Source: Pseudomonas typographi (GTDB lineage Bacteria > Pseudomonadota > Gammaproteobacteria > Pseudomonadales > Pseudomonadaceae). From it: a stretch of DNA of 64,000 bases. The stretch is from the NCBI RefSeq assembly GCF_014694385.1, contig NZ_JAAOCA010000005.1, positions 124,001-188,000 of the forward strand. Direction: 5' to 3'. The notes below the pieces were generated by a model that searched no databases, was not told the origin of the DNA, and saw only the letters and a list, made by a program, of their open reading frames with translations. Positions 1-8,274 of the stretch are shown here, one piece after another (the stretch's first letter is position 1; each line of letters opens with the position of its first letter). A program made the translations under genes and the position numbers.

Positions 1-141
1 GTCGTCGACATAGCATAGCTTCAGGGGTTGCCCGGCCCATGTCGCACTGCCCATGGAAGCCAGGACACAGAGCAAAATAGCGCGCCAGGTAGTAGATGGA
101 GTGCGGACCACAAAAGGGTCCCGGTGTAGGGCGTTGTTCAT
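1..141 (-). CDS. Periplasmic solute-binding protein, 5' end only
   Basis: The reading frame starts at an ATG at 141 behind a GGAGTC ribosome site and runs off the left edge. The 47 visible residues give a basic start, a hydrophobic stretch (ILLCVLASMGSATWA) with a signal peptidase site, and then GQPLKLCYVDD. That is how many family-3 (amino-acid type) binding proteins of pseudomonads begin their mature part. The family assignment rests on this short piece only. It is divergent from the regulator gene at 503. Confidence 0.5.
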   Translation of the reverse strand, partial: MNNALHRDPFVVRTPSTTWRAILLCVLASMGSATWAGQPLKLCYVDD

Positions 142-411
142 TGTGACTCCATTTATTGTTATTGGATGTTTCACAACAGAATGTGGCGTGCCAAAGGATC
201 ATTGGCTGAACCTTTGAAAAGGATGCGACAGGTGCATAGGGTTGTCAACCACCAGAACGTTACCCAAGCGGCCCGACCACACCAGCAACCAGCTATACCG
301 CTGGAGTGCCCGGAGGGCGAACCTCTCGCGGGCCGTGGCCGGGCGCCTCGTTCCCAGTGATGGTAGGCAACGCTGTACAACCGCCAGCCTGTATCTACTC
401 ATCAGCCCAAA

Positions 412-440
412 CCGACAAGTAAATGTTTTTTAGCTATAAT
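412..440 (+). promoter_or_regulatory. Probable sigma-70 promoter of the GntR gene
   Basis: A perfect -10 box TATAAT (435-440) lies 17 bases after CCGACA (412-417). Just downstream, at 445-455, TGGATCAACCA fits the loose inverted pattern bound by FadR-type regulators, so self-regulation is possible. The rest of 142-502 shows no gene that I can recognise. Confidence 0.5.
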
Positions 441-502
441 ACAATGGATCAACCAATGAAAAACCTCAAAGGTTATCGTCTTTCTGAACGAGGAAGTAAC
501 AC

Positions 503-1285
503 TTGAACAACGATTCGTCACGCACGCTACCGGTTTACCTACCTGTTCAGACCAAGCGCGCCTTTGAAGAAGTCGCTGAACAGATTCGAGAACAGCTATC
601 GCTGGGCTTGTTGAAACCTGGCGACCGCCTACCACCGGAACGGGAACTGGCCGAACGCTTCGGGCTGTCGCGCAATACCGTGCGTGAAGCCCTGCGGGCG
701 CTGGAGATGTCCGGGTTGCTGGAGCTGCGCAAAGGGGCCACCGGCGGGGCGTTCATTCGCGAAGGCCAAAGCGATGCGGTTATCTCCGGCTTCAACGACC
801 TCTATCGGCTGGGCTATATACGCCCGGATGATTTAGCTGAAGCCCGGCTGATCGTCGGCGTGGAAATCGCCCGGTTGGCCTGCCACCGGGCCACCGAGGA
901 AGAGTTGTCGGCACTGGAGGCCAACCTCGATGCCAGCGATACCGCCGCGGCGAATGGGGATGATGCGCAACGGTTGCAAACGAACCTGAACTTCCATGCC
1001 CTACTGGCAAAAGCGGCACGAAACCCTGTGCTGATCATCCTCATCGATGCGCTCAACGACATCCACCAACGTTTGCTGCGGCTGATGGTACCGGCGGAAA
1101 ACACCCGCATCGTCGAAGCGCGCCGCAGGATCGTGCGCTATTTACGCGAAAAGGACGAAGAAGGCGCGGTCAGGGAGTTGCGCGAACACTTGATTGGCTT
1201 GCGCAGGTATTACAAGGCACAAGAAGCGCAAAGCGCCGACCAGGCCATTGAAACGACCGATGCGGCGGCAGAAACCAATATGTGA
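503..1285 (+). CDS. GntR family transcriptional regulator, FadR (FCD) type
   Basis: A 260-residue DNA-binding repressor or activator. Residues about 18-85 form a winged helix-turn-helix with the typical GntR series (LKPGDRLPPERELAERFGLS, then RNTVREALRALEMSGLL). Residues about 100-235 are an all-helical FCD effector domain. The start is a TTG preceded by GAGGAAG at a good distance. The effector is unknown; members of this type usually sense a carboxylic acid. It stands alone, divergent from the binding-protein gene, followed by pilin debris, so its target may be the gene to its left or genes now lost. Confidence 0.85.
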   Translation: MNNDSSRTLPVYLPVQTKRAFEEVAEQIREQLSLGLLKPGDRLPPERELAERFGLSRNTVREALRALEMSGLLELRKGATGGAFIREGQSDAVISGFNDLYRLGYIRPDDLAEARLIVGVEIARLACHRATEEELSALEANLDASDTAAANGDDAQRLQTNLNFHALLAKAARNPVLIILIDALNDIHQRLLRLMVPAENTRIVEARRRIVRYLREKDEEGAVRELREHLIGLRRYYKAQEAQSADQAIETTDAAAETNM

Positions 1286-1654
1286 AACGGCGCCCGGGCC
1301 GCCGGTCATACAGTTCAAGTGTGAGCGCCAGCTGCCCGATCGACAGTTAAATGATTGCCGGCTTCGTATAAGTAGTTCGCTGGCGCATAAAATTCCTGAT
1401 TCAAAGGAAATGGCGTCCACTTAAAAATAGGCCACATCATTAATGCGGGCGTTAGAAAGGCTAATCAGCGAGCGCGCGCTCGTACGCTGGTCCCGGGGTG
1501 CTGGCTTTGCGGCTGTATGCGCGTATTGAGCGCATGGCTGAGATACCTTATGCCGGCATTTATTTCGAGACACTGCGTGTGATGCGGGTGAAGTGTGGAT
1601 ATGCCCAGCGAGCACAATGACGGCTAGTACACTCAAGGACGACGACCCTGCAAG
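1286..1654. other. Gap without recognisable gene
   Basis: The stretch between the GntR gene and the pilin remnants. I see no conserved reading frame, tRNA or strong hairpin. It is probably decayed sequence, in keeping with the pseudogenes that follow. Confidence 0.5.
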
Positions 1655-2200
1655 ATGGAAAACCGTTATTTATTTTTCGTTTTGTGTTTGGCCGCGCTGG
1701 CTGTGGCAGACCCATGCGCAGGCTATCAGCGGGCAAATCCAGGCACGTCTGGTTATTAGCGCCAGTTGCGAAGTCAGCAGTGGAAACTCGTAGTCCGGTG
1801 GCAACATCGACGGCTTCGGCATGGTCGGCTCCGGTGTACAGGGCCGGCTCTGGAATGAGCGGGCTCAAGCCGATCTGGCAGGTGTCAGTACCAACACACT
1901 CTCGGTGACCTGCAACCGTTCGGTGACCGGATTTATGGTCGCCATAGATCGCGGTGTGAACGGGGACGGCAGCAATCGCCGGCTGAGTAACGGCACTCGA
2001 ATGGTTCCTTACAAACTCTATCTCGATGCCGCCCGACAAAACGACCACAGCATCGGGCAACGGGACAATTTGCTGTCAACCCTGGCGTGCACGTATCGAT
2101 CCCCGTCTATGGCGCCTTGGAACCGAATCTCGGCATTACCGGAGGGCGTCTATCTACACACCCGGATGGTGATGTCGGATTGGTATTAATCAGGAGCAGG
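1655..2200 (+). pseudogene. Broken spore-coat-U (CsuA/B-type) pilin
   Basis: A signal-peptide-like start (MENRYLFFVLCLAALAVA) is followed, in shifting frames, by the hallmarks of Csu pilins: AISGQIQARLVISASCEV, then STNTLSVTCNRSVTGFMVAID, SNRRLSNGTRMVPYKLYLDA, and a late VPVYGALEP-like strand. At least two frameshifts and a stop near 1790 break the gene. Csu pilins are secreted subunits assembled by a chaperone and usher into surface fimbriae. The family is clear; function is lost. Confidence 0.7.
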
Positions 2201-2235
2201 TCAACAGCCTGCAAAGGGAGTAATGATCCAGGAAG

Positions 2236-2367
2236 ATGAGTATGAAAACGATGACTTCGTATGTAATAGCTTTGGTAATGAGCGATATCTATGGCAAAGC
2301 GCTGGGAGCCCCTGGCTTACCGGCCGGAACGTATACCGATACGGTGGCCATGGAACTCAGGCTCTGA
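2236..2367 (+). pseudogene. Pilin reduced to its two ends by internal deletion
   Basis: A 43-residue frame starts like a pilin precursor (MSMKTMTSYVIALVM) and passes directly into a complete Csu pilin C-terminus (IYGKALGAPGLPAGTYTDTV, ending MELRL and stop). The whole middle of the pilin domain, about 120 residues, is missing, yet the frame is kept. This is an in-frame deletion remnant, not a functional subunit. Confidence 0.65.
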
Positions 2368-2372
2368 ATGAC

Positions 2373-2885
2373 ATGGGCATGCTTGCAGCGCCGCAGGTTA
2401 GGCAGTACCTCCGTAGCGCAGTAATGCTATTGCTGGCCGGCCTGACCGCGCCACTGCAAGCGGCGACCAATGCGCCGATTCAACTCAGTGCCACCGTGAC
2501 TGCCGGTTGCCTGGTGGTGAGAGGAACCAACGATTTCGGTACGCTCAACTTCGGTAATTATTCGGCGCTGGCCATCGCGACCGTAACGGTGCAGCAAGTT
2601 GGTATCAGCCTGCAATGCACGCCCGGCGTGACGATGAACCTGACGGTGGTATCACGATCGCCAGCCCAGCCTTCGGCGTTTTACGATGGCACGACGGGTG
2701 TACGGCATCTACTCAAGGCCCGGCGGTCGTTCGGCCAGGAGTCCAATGATGGATGCACAGGACTTGGTGAGGCCTTGGCAAGACTGGCTGTTACTGATGC
2801 TGCTAAGTGGCTCAAGCCTGATCGCGATAACGCCTGGCTGCGGAGCAGCCGATGTACTGCCAGCTTCGCTGACCAACCTGGATAA
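2373..2885 (+). pseudogene. Third spore-coat-U pilin, frameshifted
   Basis: An ATG at 2373 opens a signal sequence (VMLLLAGLTAPLQAA) and the first half of a Csu-type pilin (IQLSATVTAGCLVV, FGTLNFGNYSAL, ISLQCTPGVTMNLTV). From about 2650 the frame no longer resembles the family, so the second half is lost to a frameshift or deletion. It is the third pilin relic in a row, which points to a former csu operon. Confidence 0.65.
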
Positions 2886-2910
2886 CGTGTTGCTGGGCGT
2901 ACAGTTTTAA
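2746..2910 (+). pseudogene. Truncated secreted protein, perhaps start of a Csu usher or chaperone
   Basis: An ATG preceded by AGGAG opens a 54-residue frame with one hydrophobic export segment (WLLLMLLSGSSLIAI) and then ADVLPASLTNLDNVLLGVQF before a stop. Its place after three pilin relics suggests the 5' end of the next csu gene, cut short. The usher assignment is a guess from position; the protein itself is too short to identify. Confidence 0.3.
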
Positions 2911-3275
2911 TAGAAGAGATCTCAAGGCGCTGCCAGGCGTTCATCGGATGGCCGCCGGACCATTAGGGGAATATGAGCCATCTCAGTACGCCGCTTGATC
3001 CCGGCTTCGAACCGTTGTCCAGTGGGGTGGTGCCGTACAACGGTCGAGACAACCCGCTTCCCACCCTGCAAGCCATGTCGCATCAAGCTGCTCAAGAATC
3101 CGCGTGGAACGGCTCAGCTTCCGAAGGGCCGGCACGCGTTGAAAACCGATGGTGGCTGCACCGCGCAGTAACCCGGCTTTTTTTGCCAATTCGCCAGTAC
3201 TAATTCCATTTTGTTATTTCAGATAATTTATTTATATCCAAGAGAATTAATCCACCTTTCCCGCTATCTCCCGGG
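2911..3275. other. Gap before the msu promoter region
   Basis: There is no recognisable gene. GC content falls sharply after about 3190. The fimbrial debris ends here and the regulatory region of the msu genes begins. Confidence 0.45.
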
Positions 3276-3299
3276 CAACTGTTAACAGGCTAACAGTTG
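3276..3299 (+). promoter_or_regulatory. Palindrome, likely enhancer site for a sigma-54 activator
   Basis: CAACTGTTA (3276-3284), six bases, TAACAGTTG (3291-3299): a perfect inverted repeat with 9-base arms. It ends about 80 bases before the -24 element at 3379, the usual distance for an enhancer-binding protein. SfnR, encoded four genes downstream, is the obvious candidate to bind it (inference). Confidence 0.6.
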
Positions 3300-3378
3300 A
3301 TCAACAGATACTCAGCCAAGCAACAGCAGTAGCGTCGAAAAAAACTCTTAAACGCCCTTTTCGGGCGCTTTGGGCGAT

Positions 3379-3394
3379 TGGTACGGGGATTGCT
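3379..3394 (+). promoter_or_regulatory. Sigma-54 promoter of msuEDC-sfnR
   Basis: TGGTACGGGGATTGCT matches the -24/-12 consensus TGGCACG-N4-TTGCW except at one position, with the GG and GC pairs exactly 12 bases apart. Transcription would start near 3405, about 40 bases before msuE. This fits known control of sulfonate genes by SfnR-type activators. Confidence 0.75.
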
Positions 3395-3446
3395 CCGGTG
3401 GCCTTACCTGTCCACAGCAAGCTGAGCAATAGCCAAGGATTCAAAC

Positions 3447-4010
3447 ATGTCTCATGCGCTGCAAGTCGTCGCAGTCTCTGGTGGGGCTTTCAGTCCTTCG
3501 CGCACGCTGGTGCTGGCCGAGGCCATTCTCGCCGAACTGAACACCCGCATACCCCTCGAGAGCCATCTGATCGAGTTGGGTGATATCGCCCGCCCCTTGG
3601 GTGGCGCCCTGTCACGCCGGGAGTTGAGTGCCGACATCGAGACCCAATTGCAGATCATCGAGAACGCCGATCTGCTGATTGTTGCCACGCCGGTCTATCG
3701 CGGTTCCTACCCGGGCCGGCTCAAGCACCTGTTCGACCTGGTCGACATCAACGGGTTGATCGACACGCCAGTCCTGCTGGCGGCCACCGGCGGCAGCGAG
3801 CGCCATGCGTTGGTGCTCGATCATCAACTCAGGCCATTGTTCAGTTTCTTCCAGGCGCTGACGCTGCCTGTTGGGGTGTATGCCAGCGAAACCGACTTCG
3901 CCAATTACCAAATAACCAGTGAGCCCTTGAAGGCTCGTATCCGCCTTGCCGCAGAACGCGCCGCGCCGCTGTTCAGTGTGCCTTCCAAGCCTCTGCGGAA
4001 AACCGCTTAA
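3447..4010 (+). CDS. msuE: NAD(P)H-dependent FMN reductase
   Basis: A 187-residue flavodoxin-like reductase that makes free FMNH2 for the two-component monooxygenases encoded next to it. It opens with [21 protein letters not shown] (FMN phosphate loop) and carries [20 protein letters not shown], typical of the SsuE/MsuE family. The ATG follows AAGGA. It is first in a tight msuE-msuD-msuC-sfnR run; 10 bases separate it from msuD. The msuEDC order supports MsuE rather than SsuE. It could also feed the other FMNH2-using enzymes of this region. Confidence 0.88.
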   Translation: MSHALQVVAVSGGAFSPSRTLVLAEAILAELNTRIPLESHLIELGDIARPLGGALSRRELSADIETQLQIIENADLLIVATPVYRGSYPGRLKHLFDLVDINGLIDTPVLLAATGGSERHALVLDHQLRPLFSFFQALTLPVGVYASETDFANYQITSEPLKARIRLAAERAAPLFSVPSKPLRKTA

Positions 4011-4020
4011 GGATTTTGTC

Positions 4021-5226
4021 ATGGATGTGTTCTGGTTTCTTCCCACCCATGGCGACGGCCACTACCTGGGTACCACCCAAGGCGCACGCCCGGTTAGCCT
4101 TAACTATCTGAAACAGATCGCCCAGGCCGCCGACAGCCTCGGCTACTACGGCGTGCTGATTCCCACCGGGCGTTCCTGCGAAGACAGCTGGGTGGTCGCC
4201 TCGGCCCTGGCGCCGCTGACCGAACACTTGCGGTATCTGGTAGCAATCCGTCCCGGGATTATCTCGCCGACCGTCTCGGCACGGATGGCCGCAACCCTCG
4301 ATCGCCTGTCCGGCGGGCGGCTGCTGATCAACGTGGTCACCGGCGGCGACCCGGACGAGAACCGTGGCGACGGCATTCACCTGAGCCACAGCGAGCGCTA
4401 CGAGGTCACTGACGAGTTCCTGCGTATCTGGCGCCGCGTGTTACAGGGCGAAACGGTGAACTTCCAGGGCAAACACTTCAAGGTGGAGAACGCCAAGGCG
4501 CTCTACCCTCCCGTACAGGCCCCCTACCCGCCACTGTACTTCGGTGGCTCTTCTGATGCCGCCCATGACCTCGCCGCCGAGCAGTTGGATGTCTATCTGA
4601 CCTGGGGTGAACCCCCCGCTGCGGTCGCCGAGAAGATTGCCGATGTACTCGCCCGCGCCGCCAAGCATGGCCGCACCGTGAAGTTCGGCATCCGCCTGCA
4701 TGTGATTGTGCGCGAAACGGCCGATGAAGCCTGGCAGGCCGCCGACCGATTGATCGCCCATATTTCCGACGACACTATCACGGCCGCGCAACAATCCTTC
4801 GCCCGCTTCGATTCCGAAGGGCAACGGCGCATGGCCGCACTGCACGGTGGACGGCGCGACCAATTGGAAATCGCCCCTAACCTCTGGGCCGGCGTCGGTC
4901 TGGTGCGCGGCGGTGCCGGCACCGCCCTGGTGGGTGACCCGCAACAGGTGGCCGAACGCATCATGGAATACGCCGACCTGGGTATCGACAGTTTCATCTT
5001 CTCCGGCTACCCCCACCTGGAGGAGGCCTACCGCTTCGCCGAGCGGGTCTTCCCGCTGTTGCCGGAGCCCTACGCCAGCCTGGCTGGACAAGGCATGACC
5101 AATCTCACCGGACCATTCGGCGAAATGATCGCCAACGATGTGCTGCCACAAGCGCAGAAGGGCACGAGCGACTTATCCATCATCTGCCCCGCAGCCACTT
5201 TAGGACAATCGAGGAAACTCGTGTGA
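4021..5226 (+). CDS. msuD: FMNH2-dependent alkanesulfonate monooxygenase
   Basis: A luciferase-fold enzyme of 401 residues that cleaves the C-S bond of methanesulfonate and other alkanesulfonates, releasing sulfite and an aldehyde. Family hallmarks are [17 protein letters not shown] at the start, [12 protein letters not shown], the [13 protein letters not shown] loop and [15 protein letters not shown]. The last 15-20 residues extend beyond the usual SsuD/MsuD length. The first ATG after msuE is used; the end overlaps the msuC start by four bases. Position between msuE and msuC favours MsuD over SsuD, which is the close alternative. Confidence 0.85.
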   Translation: MDVFWFLPTHGDGHYLGTTQGARPVSLNYLKQIAQAADSLGYYGVLIPTGRSCEDSWVVASALAPLTEHLRYLVAIRPGIISPTVSARMAATLDRLSGGRLLINVVTGGDPDENRGDGIHLSHSERYEVTDEFLRIWRRVLQGETVNFQGKHFKVENAKALYPPVQAPYPPLYFGGSSDAAHDLAAEQLDVYLTWGEPPAAVAEKIADVLARAAKHGRTVKFGIRLHVIVRETADEAWQAADRLIAHISDDTITAAQQSFARFDSEGQRRMAALHGGRRDQLEIAPNLWAGVGLVRGGAGTALVGDPQQVAERIMEYADLGIDSFIFSGYPHLEEAYRFAERVFPLLPEPYASLAGQGMTNLTGPFGEMIANDVLPQAQKGTSDLSIICPAATLGQSRKLV

Positions 5227-6413
5227 GCTCACACCCTCCCCAACCCACCGTACTCAACCCACTGCAGACCGCGCGCAAGCTGGCCGCCGAGTTCGCCGAA
5301 ACCACCAGCGAACGCGACGAGCGTGGGGGCACGCCAAAAGCCGAGCGTGATGCTATCCGCCAGAGCGGCTTGCTCGCCCTGAGCATACCTACCCAGTTCG
5401 GCGGAATAGGTGCCAACTGGAGCGAAACCCTGAACATCGTGCGCGAATTCGCCAAGGTTGACAGCTCCATCGCCCATGTCTTCGGCTTCCATCACCTGAT
5501 GCTCGCCACCGTGCGTCTGTTCGCCCGCCCGGAACAGTGGCAGCCCTGGTTCGAACAAACCGCGCGCAATAACTGGTTCTGGGGCAATGCACTGAACCCG
5601 CTGGATACTCGCACGGTGGTCAGAAAATTCAGCGGCTGGCGCGAGTTCTCCGGTAAAAAAAGCTTCTGCTCCGGCGCCAGCGACTCGGAAATGCTGATCG
5701 CCTCGGCAGTCGACGAAGGTGCCGGCGGCAAACTGCTGATTGCCGCCATTCCCAGCGGGCGTACGGGTATAACCCTGCATGGCGACTGGAATAACATGGG
5801 CCAGCGCCAGACCGACAGCGGCAGCGCCACCTTCGAACGCGTACGGGTCGAAGAGTCGGAACTGCTACTCGACCCCGGCCCGCTGAGCAATCCGTTCGCG
5901 TGCCTGCGCCCACTGATTGCACAACTGCACTTCACCTATATTTTCCTCGGCATCGCCGAAGGCGCGCTGGAAGAAGCTCGCCAATACACCCTCAAGGAAG
6001 GCAGGCCGTGGTTCAAGTCCAAGGCTCAGCACATTAGCGAAGACCCATACATCCTGCGGCACTACGGCGAATTCTGGATCGGTCTGGAAAGTGTGCGAGT
6101 GCTGACCGAACGGGCCTGCGCACAACTCGACAAGGCTTGGAACAGGGGACCTAATCTCGGCAGTGAAGAGCGCGCTCAATTGGCGCTATCCATTGCCACA
6201 GCCAAGGTGGCAGCAACTCGTACCGGTCTGGATCTATGCAGCCGCTTGTTCGAGGTTACCGGCGCACGGGCCACCCATGCCTCGCTGCGCTTCGATCGCT
6301 ACTGGCGCAACCTGCGCACCCAGACCCTGCATGACCCGGTGGACTACAAGATCCAGGAACTGGGTGAATGGGCTCTGAACCAGAAGCGCCCCACTCCGTC
6401 CTTCTACTCATAA
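5223..6413 (+). CDS. msuC: Methanesulfinate monooxygenase, acyl-CoA-dehydrogenase fold
   Basis: 396 residues. In the known pathway MsuC uses FMNH2 to oxidise methanesulfinate to methanesulfonate, which MsuD then cleaves. The fold is that of acyl-CoA dehydrogenases: helical N-domain to about 110, beta domain around 130-230 ([35 protein letters not shown]), and a C-terminal helical domain. The GTG start lies in a GTGA overlap with msuD, with GAGGA seven bases upstream, so the two are translationally coupled. Confidence 0.83.
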   Translation: MSSHPPQPTVLNPLQTARKLAAEFAETTSERDERGGTPKAERDAIRQSGLLALSIPTQFGGIGANWSETLNIVREFAKVDSSIAHVFGFHHLMLATVRLFARPEQWQPWFEQTARNNWFWGNALNPLDTRTVVRKFSGWREFSGKKSFCSGASDSEMLIASAVDEGAGGKLLIAAIPSGRTGITLHGDWNNMGQRQTDSGSATFERVRVEESELLLDPGPLSNPFACLRPLIAQLHFTYIFLGIAEGALEEARQYTLKEGRPWFKSKAQHISEDPYILRHYGEFWIGLESVRVLTERACAQLDKAWNRGPNLGSEERAQLALSIATAKVAATRTGLDLCSRLFEVTGARATHASLRFDRYWRNLRTQTLHDPVDYKIQELGEWALNQKRPTPSFYS

Positions 6414-6422
6414 GGGATGTCC

Positions 6423-7523
6423 ATGCAACTGTTGACGCTTCCTCCGTCCCCCACACTGGCTACCTCGATCCGGGCGACCGCACAGGTCTTCGAAGACCCC
6501 AAATCGCAGGCCCTTCTCGCTCACTTGAAACAGGTCGCTCCGAGCGAGGCCAGCGTCCTGATCTTTGGCGAAACCGGTACGGGTAAGGAACTGGTGGCGC
6601 GACACATCCATAACCTCAGCGGGCGGCGCAATGGGCCGTTCATCGCGGTTAACTGCGGTGCATTCACCGAGTCATTGGTGGAGGCCGAGCTGTTCGGCCA
6701 CGAGAAAGGCGCCTTCACCGGCGCCCTGGCGGCCAAGGCCGGCTGGTTCGAGGAGGCCAACGGTGGCACGCTGTTCCTCGACGAGATCGGCGACCTGCCC
6801 ATGGCCATCCAGGTCAAACTGCTGCGCGTGTTGCAGGAGCGTGAGGTGGTGCGCCTGGGCTCACGCAAGAGCATCCCGATCAATGTGCGCGTGCTGGCCG
6901 CAACCAACGTGCAACTGGAAAAGGCGATCAATGCCCGGCATTTTCGCGAGGATTTGTACTACCGGCTAAATGTGGTCAGCCTGCAGCTCCATCCGCTGCG
7001 CGAACGCCCCGGAGATATCCTGCCGCTGACCCGCCATTTCATCAACAGCTACAGCGACCGCCTCGGCTATGGTGAGGTACGCTTGACCAGCGAGGCCGAA
7101 CACAAGCTGGCCAGCTACGATTGGCCAGGTAATATCCGCGAGCTGGAAAACGTCATCCATCACACGCTGCTGATCTGTCATGAGAGCCTGATCCGCCAGG
7201 AAGACCTGCGCTTGTCCAACCTGCGCATCGAACGGTCGGAAAGCACCCCGGCCCTCGACGAGTCCGCCGATGCCTTGTTGCAACGCGCTTTCCAGAGACT
7301 CTTCGAAGAGGAAACCGGCGCCTTGCATGAAAAGGTCGAGGAAGCGCTGCTACGCAGTGCGTACCGCTTCTGCCACCACAACCAAGTGCATACCGCCAGC
7401 CTGCTCGGCCTTAGCCGCAACGTCACCCGCACCCTGCTGATCAAGATCGGCGAGTTAGTGGTGAACAAGCGCCGGCCGGGGAAAAGCCTAAAGGGAGATC
7501 GAGTGATCAACCTGTCGATTTAA
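6423..7523 (+). CDS. sfnR: Sigma-54-dependent activator, SfnR-like
   Basis: A 366-residue enhancer-binding protein. It has almost no N-terminal sensor domain (the AAA+ core begins near residue 20), as in SfnR, so its activity probably follows its own synthesis. Walker A is GETGTGKE, the sigma-54 contact loop GAFTGA is intact, Walker B is TLFLDEIGD, and a C-terminal helix-turn-helix (HTASLLGLSRNVTRTLL) binds DNA. Two in-frame ATGs exist; the one at 6423 is properly spaced from AAGGG. Last gene of the msu unit; likely drives the promoters at 3379 and 8168. Confidence 0.82.
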   Translation: MQLLTLPPSPTLATSIRATAQVFEDPKSQALLAHLKQVAPSEASVLIFGETGTGKELVARHIHNLSGRRNGPFIAVNCGAFTESLVEAELFGHEKGAFTGALAAKAGWFEEANGGTLFLDEIGDLPMAIQVKLLRVLQEREVVRLGSRKSIPINVRVLAATNVQLEKAINARHFREDLYYRLNVVSLQLHPLRERPGDILPLTRHFINSYSDRLGYGEVRLTSEAEHKLASYDWPGNIRELENVIHHTLLICHESLIRQEDLRLSNLRIERSESTPALDESADALLQRAFQRLFEEETGALHEKVEEALLRSAYRFCHHNQVHTASLLGLSRNVTRTLLIKIGELVVNKRRPGKSLKGDRVINLSI

Positions 7524-7634
7524 ATGCATAGCCGGTTTGAAGCCTTACGAACTCGGTTCTGGTATGAAAGTTGCCGAGCCAGGTCAAACGACGCAAAGAT
7601 CGCTGAGGACAGTACCTGGGCCTAAAGGCTACAG

Positions 7635-7840
7635 TCACACCGTGGCGGTTCCCGGTTCGCCGGCGGGTGCACCGAATACCCCCTGATATTGTGCTGCCGG
7701 GTTGCGCTCGTTGACCCGATCACGGCCGAGGATCTTGCCCCCGGTAGGAGCCCTCCGTGTACTCCGTCTTGGCCAAACCGCGCTTGCGCAGCTCCTCCGC
7801 GATCTGCGCCTGAATATCGACCACCGGCTGGATCCACATT
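7635..7840 (-). pseudogene. C-terminal scrap of a DszA/NtaA-family monooxygenase
   Basis: Read on the minus strand, two frames give IAEELRKRGLAKTEYTEGSYR and then GKILGRDRVNERNPAAQYQG followed by a stop. Joined, they match the end of the intact monooxygenase at 15378-16766 (VLRTRGLAQSEYVSGSFREK, then LNERHPAARYRGAF). A frameshift separates the parts and the rest of the gene is absent. This is a relic of a related luciferase-fold enzyme. The remainder of 7524-8160 holds no gene that I recognise. Confidence 0.6.
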
Positions 7841-8167
7841 TCCCATGCAAGGTCGGCCACGCCGGGTTCGCCGCGTCCGATCTCAGCCCGAGCACCGCAA
7901 ATCTTCGGCGGATCGGCGTACGCACGTCTGTCTCTGTCCACGATTACCGCATCATGCGGAAAACACTCGCTTCTCTTTGCGACGGATTTGCGTCATCTGG
8001 GAAGCACCGGCTTATCCAGTCAGACTAATTGTGAGGACAATGCCTGAGTGTCGATTGCTCCCCAGCTGTGTAAAAAAAAACACTGATACAACAGTTTGTT
8101 TAAACGCCAAATCATCCTCTTGCCGGAAGTTATCTGTAACCCATTGTTTAATAAGCACCTTTTGTTT

Positions 8168-8183
8168 TGGCACAAAATCTGCC
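8168..8183 (+). promoter_or_regulatory. Sigma-54 promoter of the TonB receptor unit
   Basis: TGGCACAAAATCTGCC has a full -24 element and a good -12 element with 12-base spacing. Transcription would start near 8195. About 70 bases upstream (8088-8098) ACAACAGTTTG resembles one arm of the msu palindrome at 3276. This suggests the same SfnR-type activator controls both units. Confidence 0.65.
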
Positions 8184-8274
8184 TTCTACGTGAGCGGAGA
8201 TTAGGTATCAGAATAGATCGTCCGCTTCTTCAAAACATTTTTAGCAGTTTTTTAATGCATATGGGGGGTGGGGA

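Noticed and set aside
3345..3375. CGCCC-TTTT-GGGCG hairpin as a terminator
   Set aside because: The stem is short, no T-run follows, and it lies inside the msu promoter region; not supported as a terminator.
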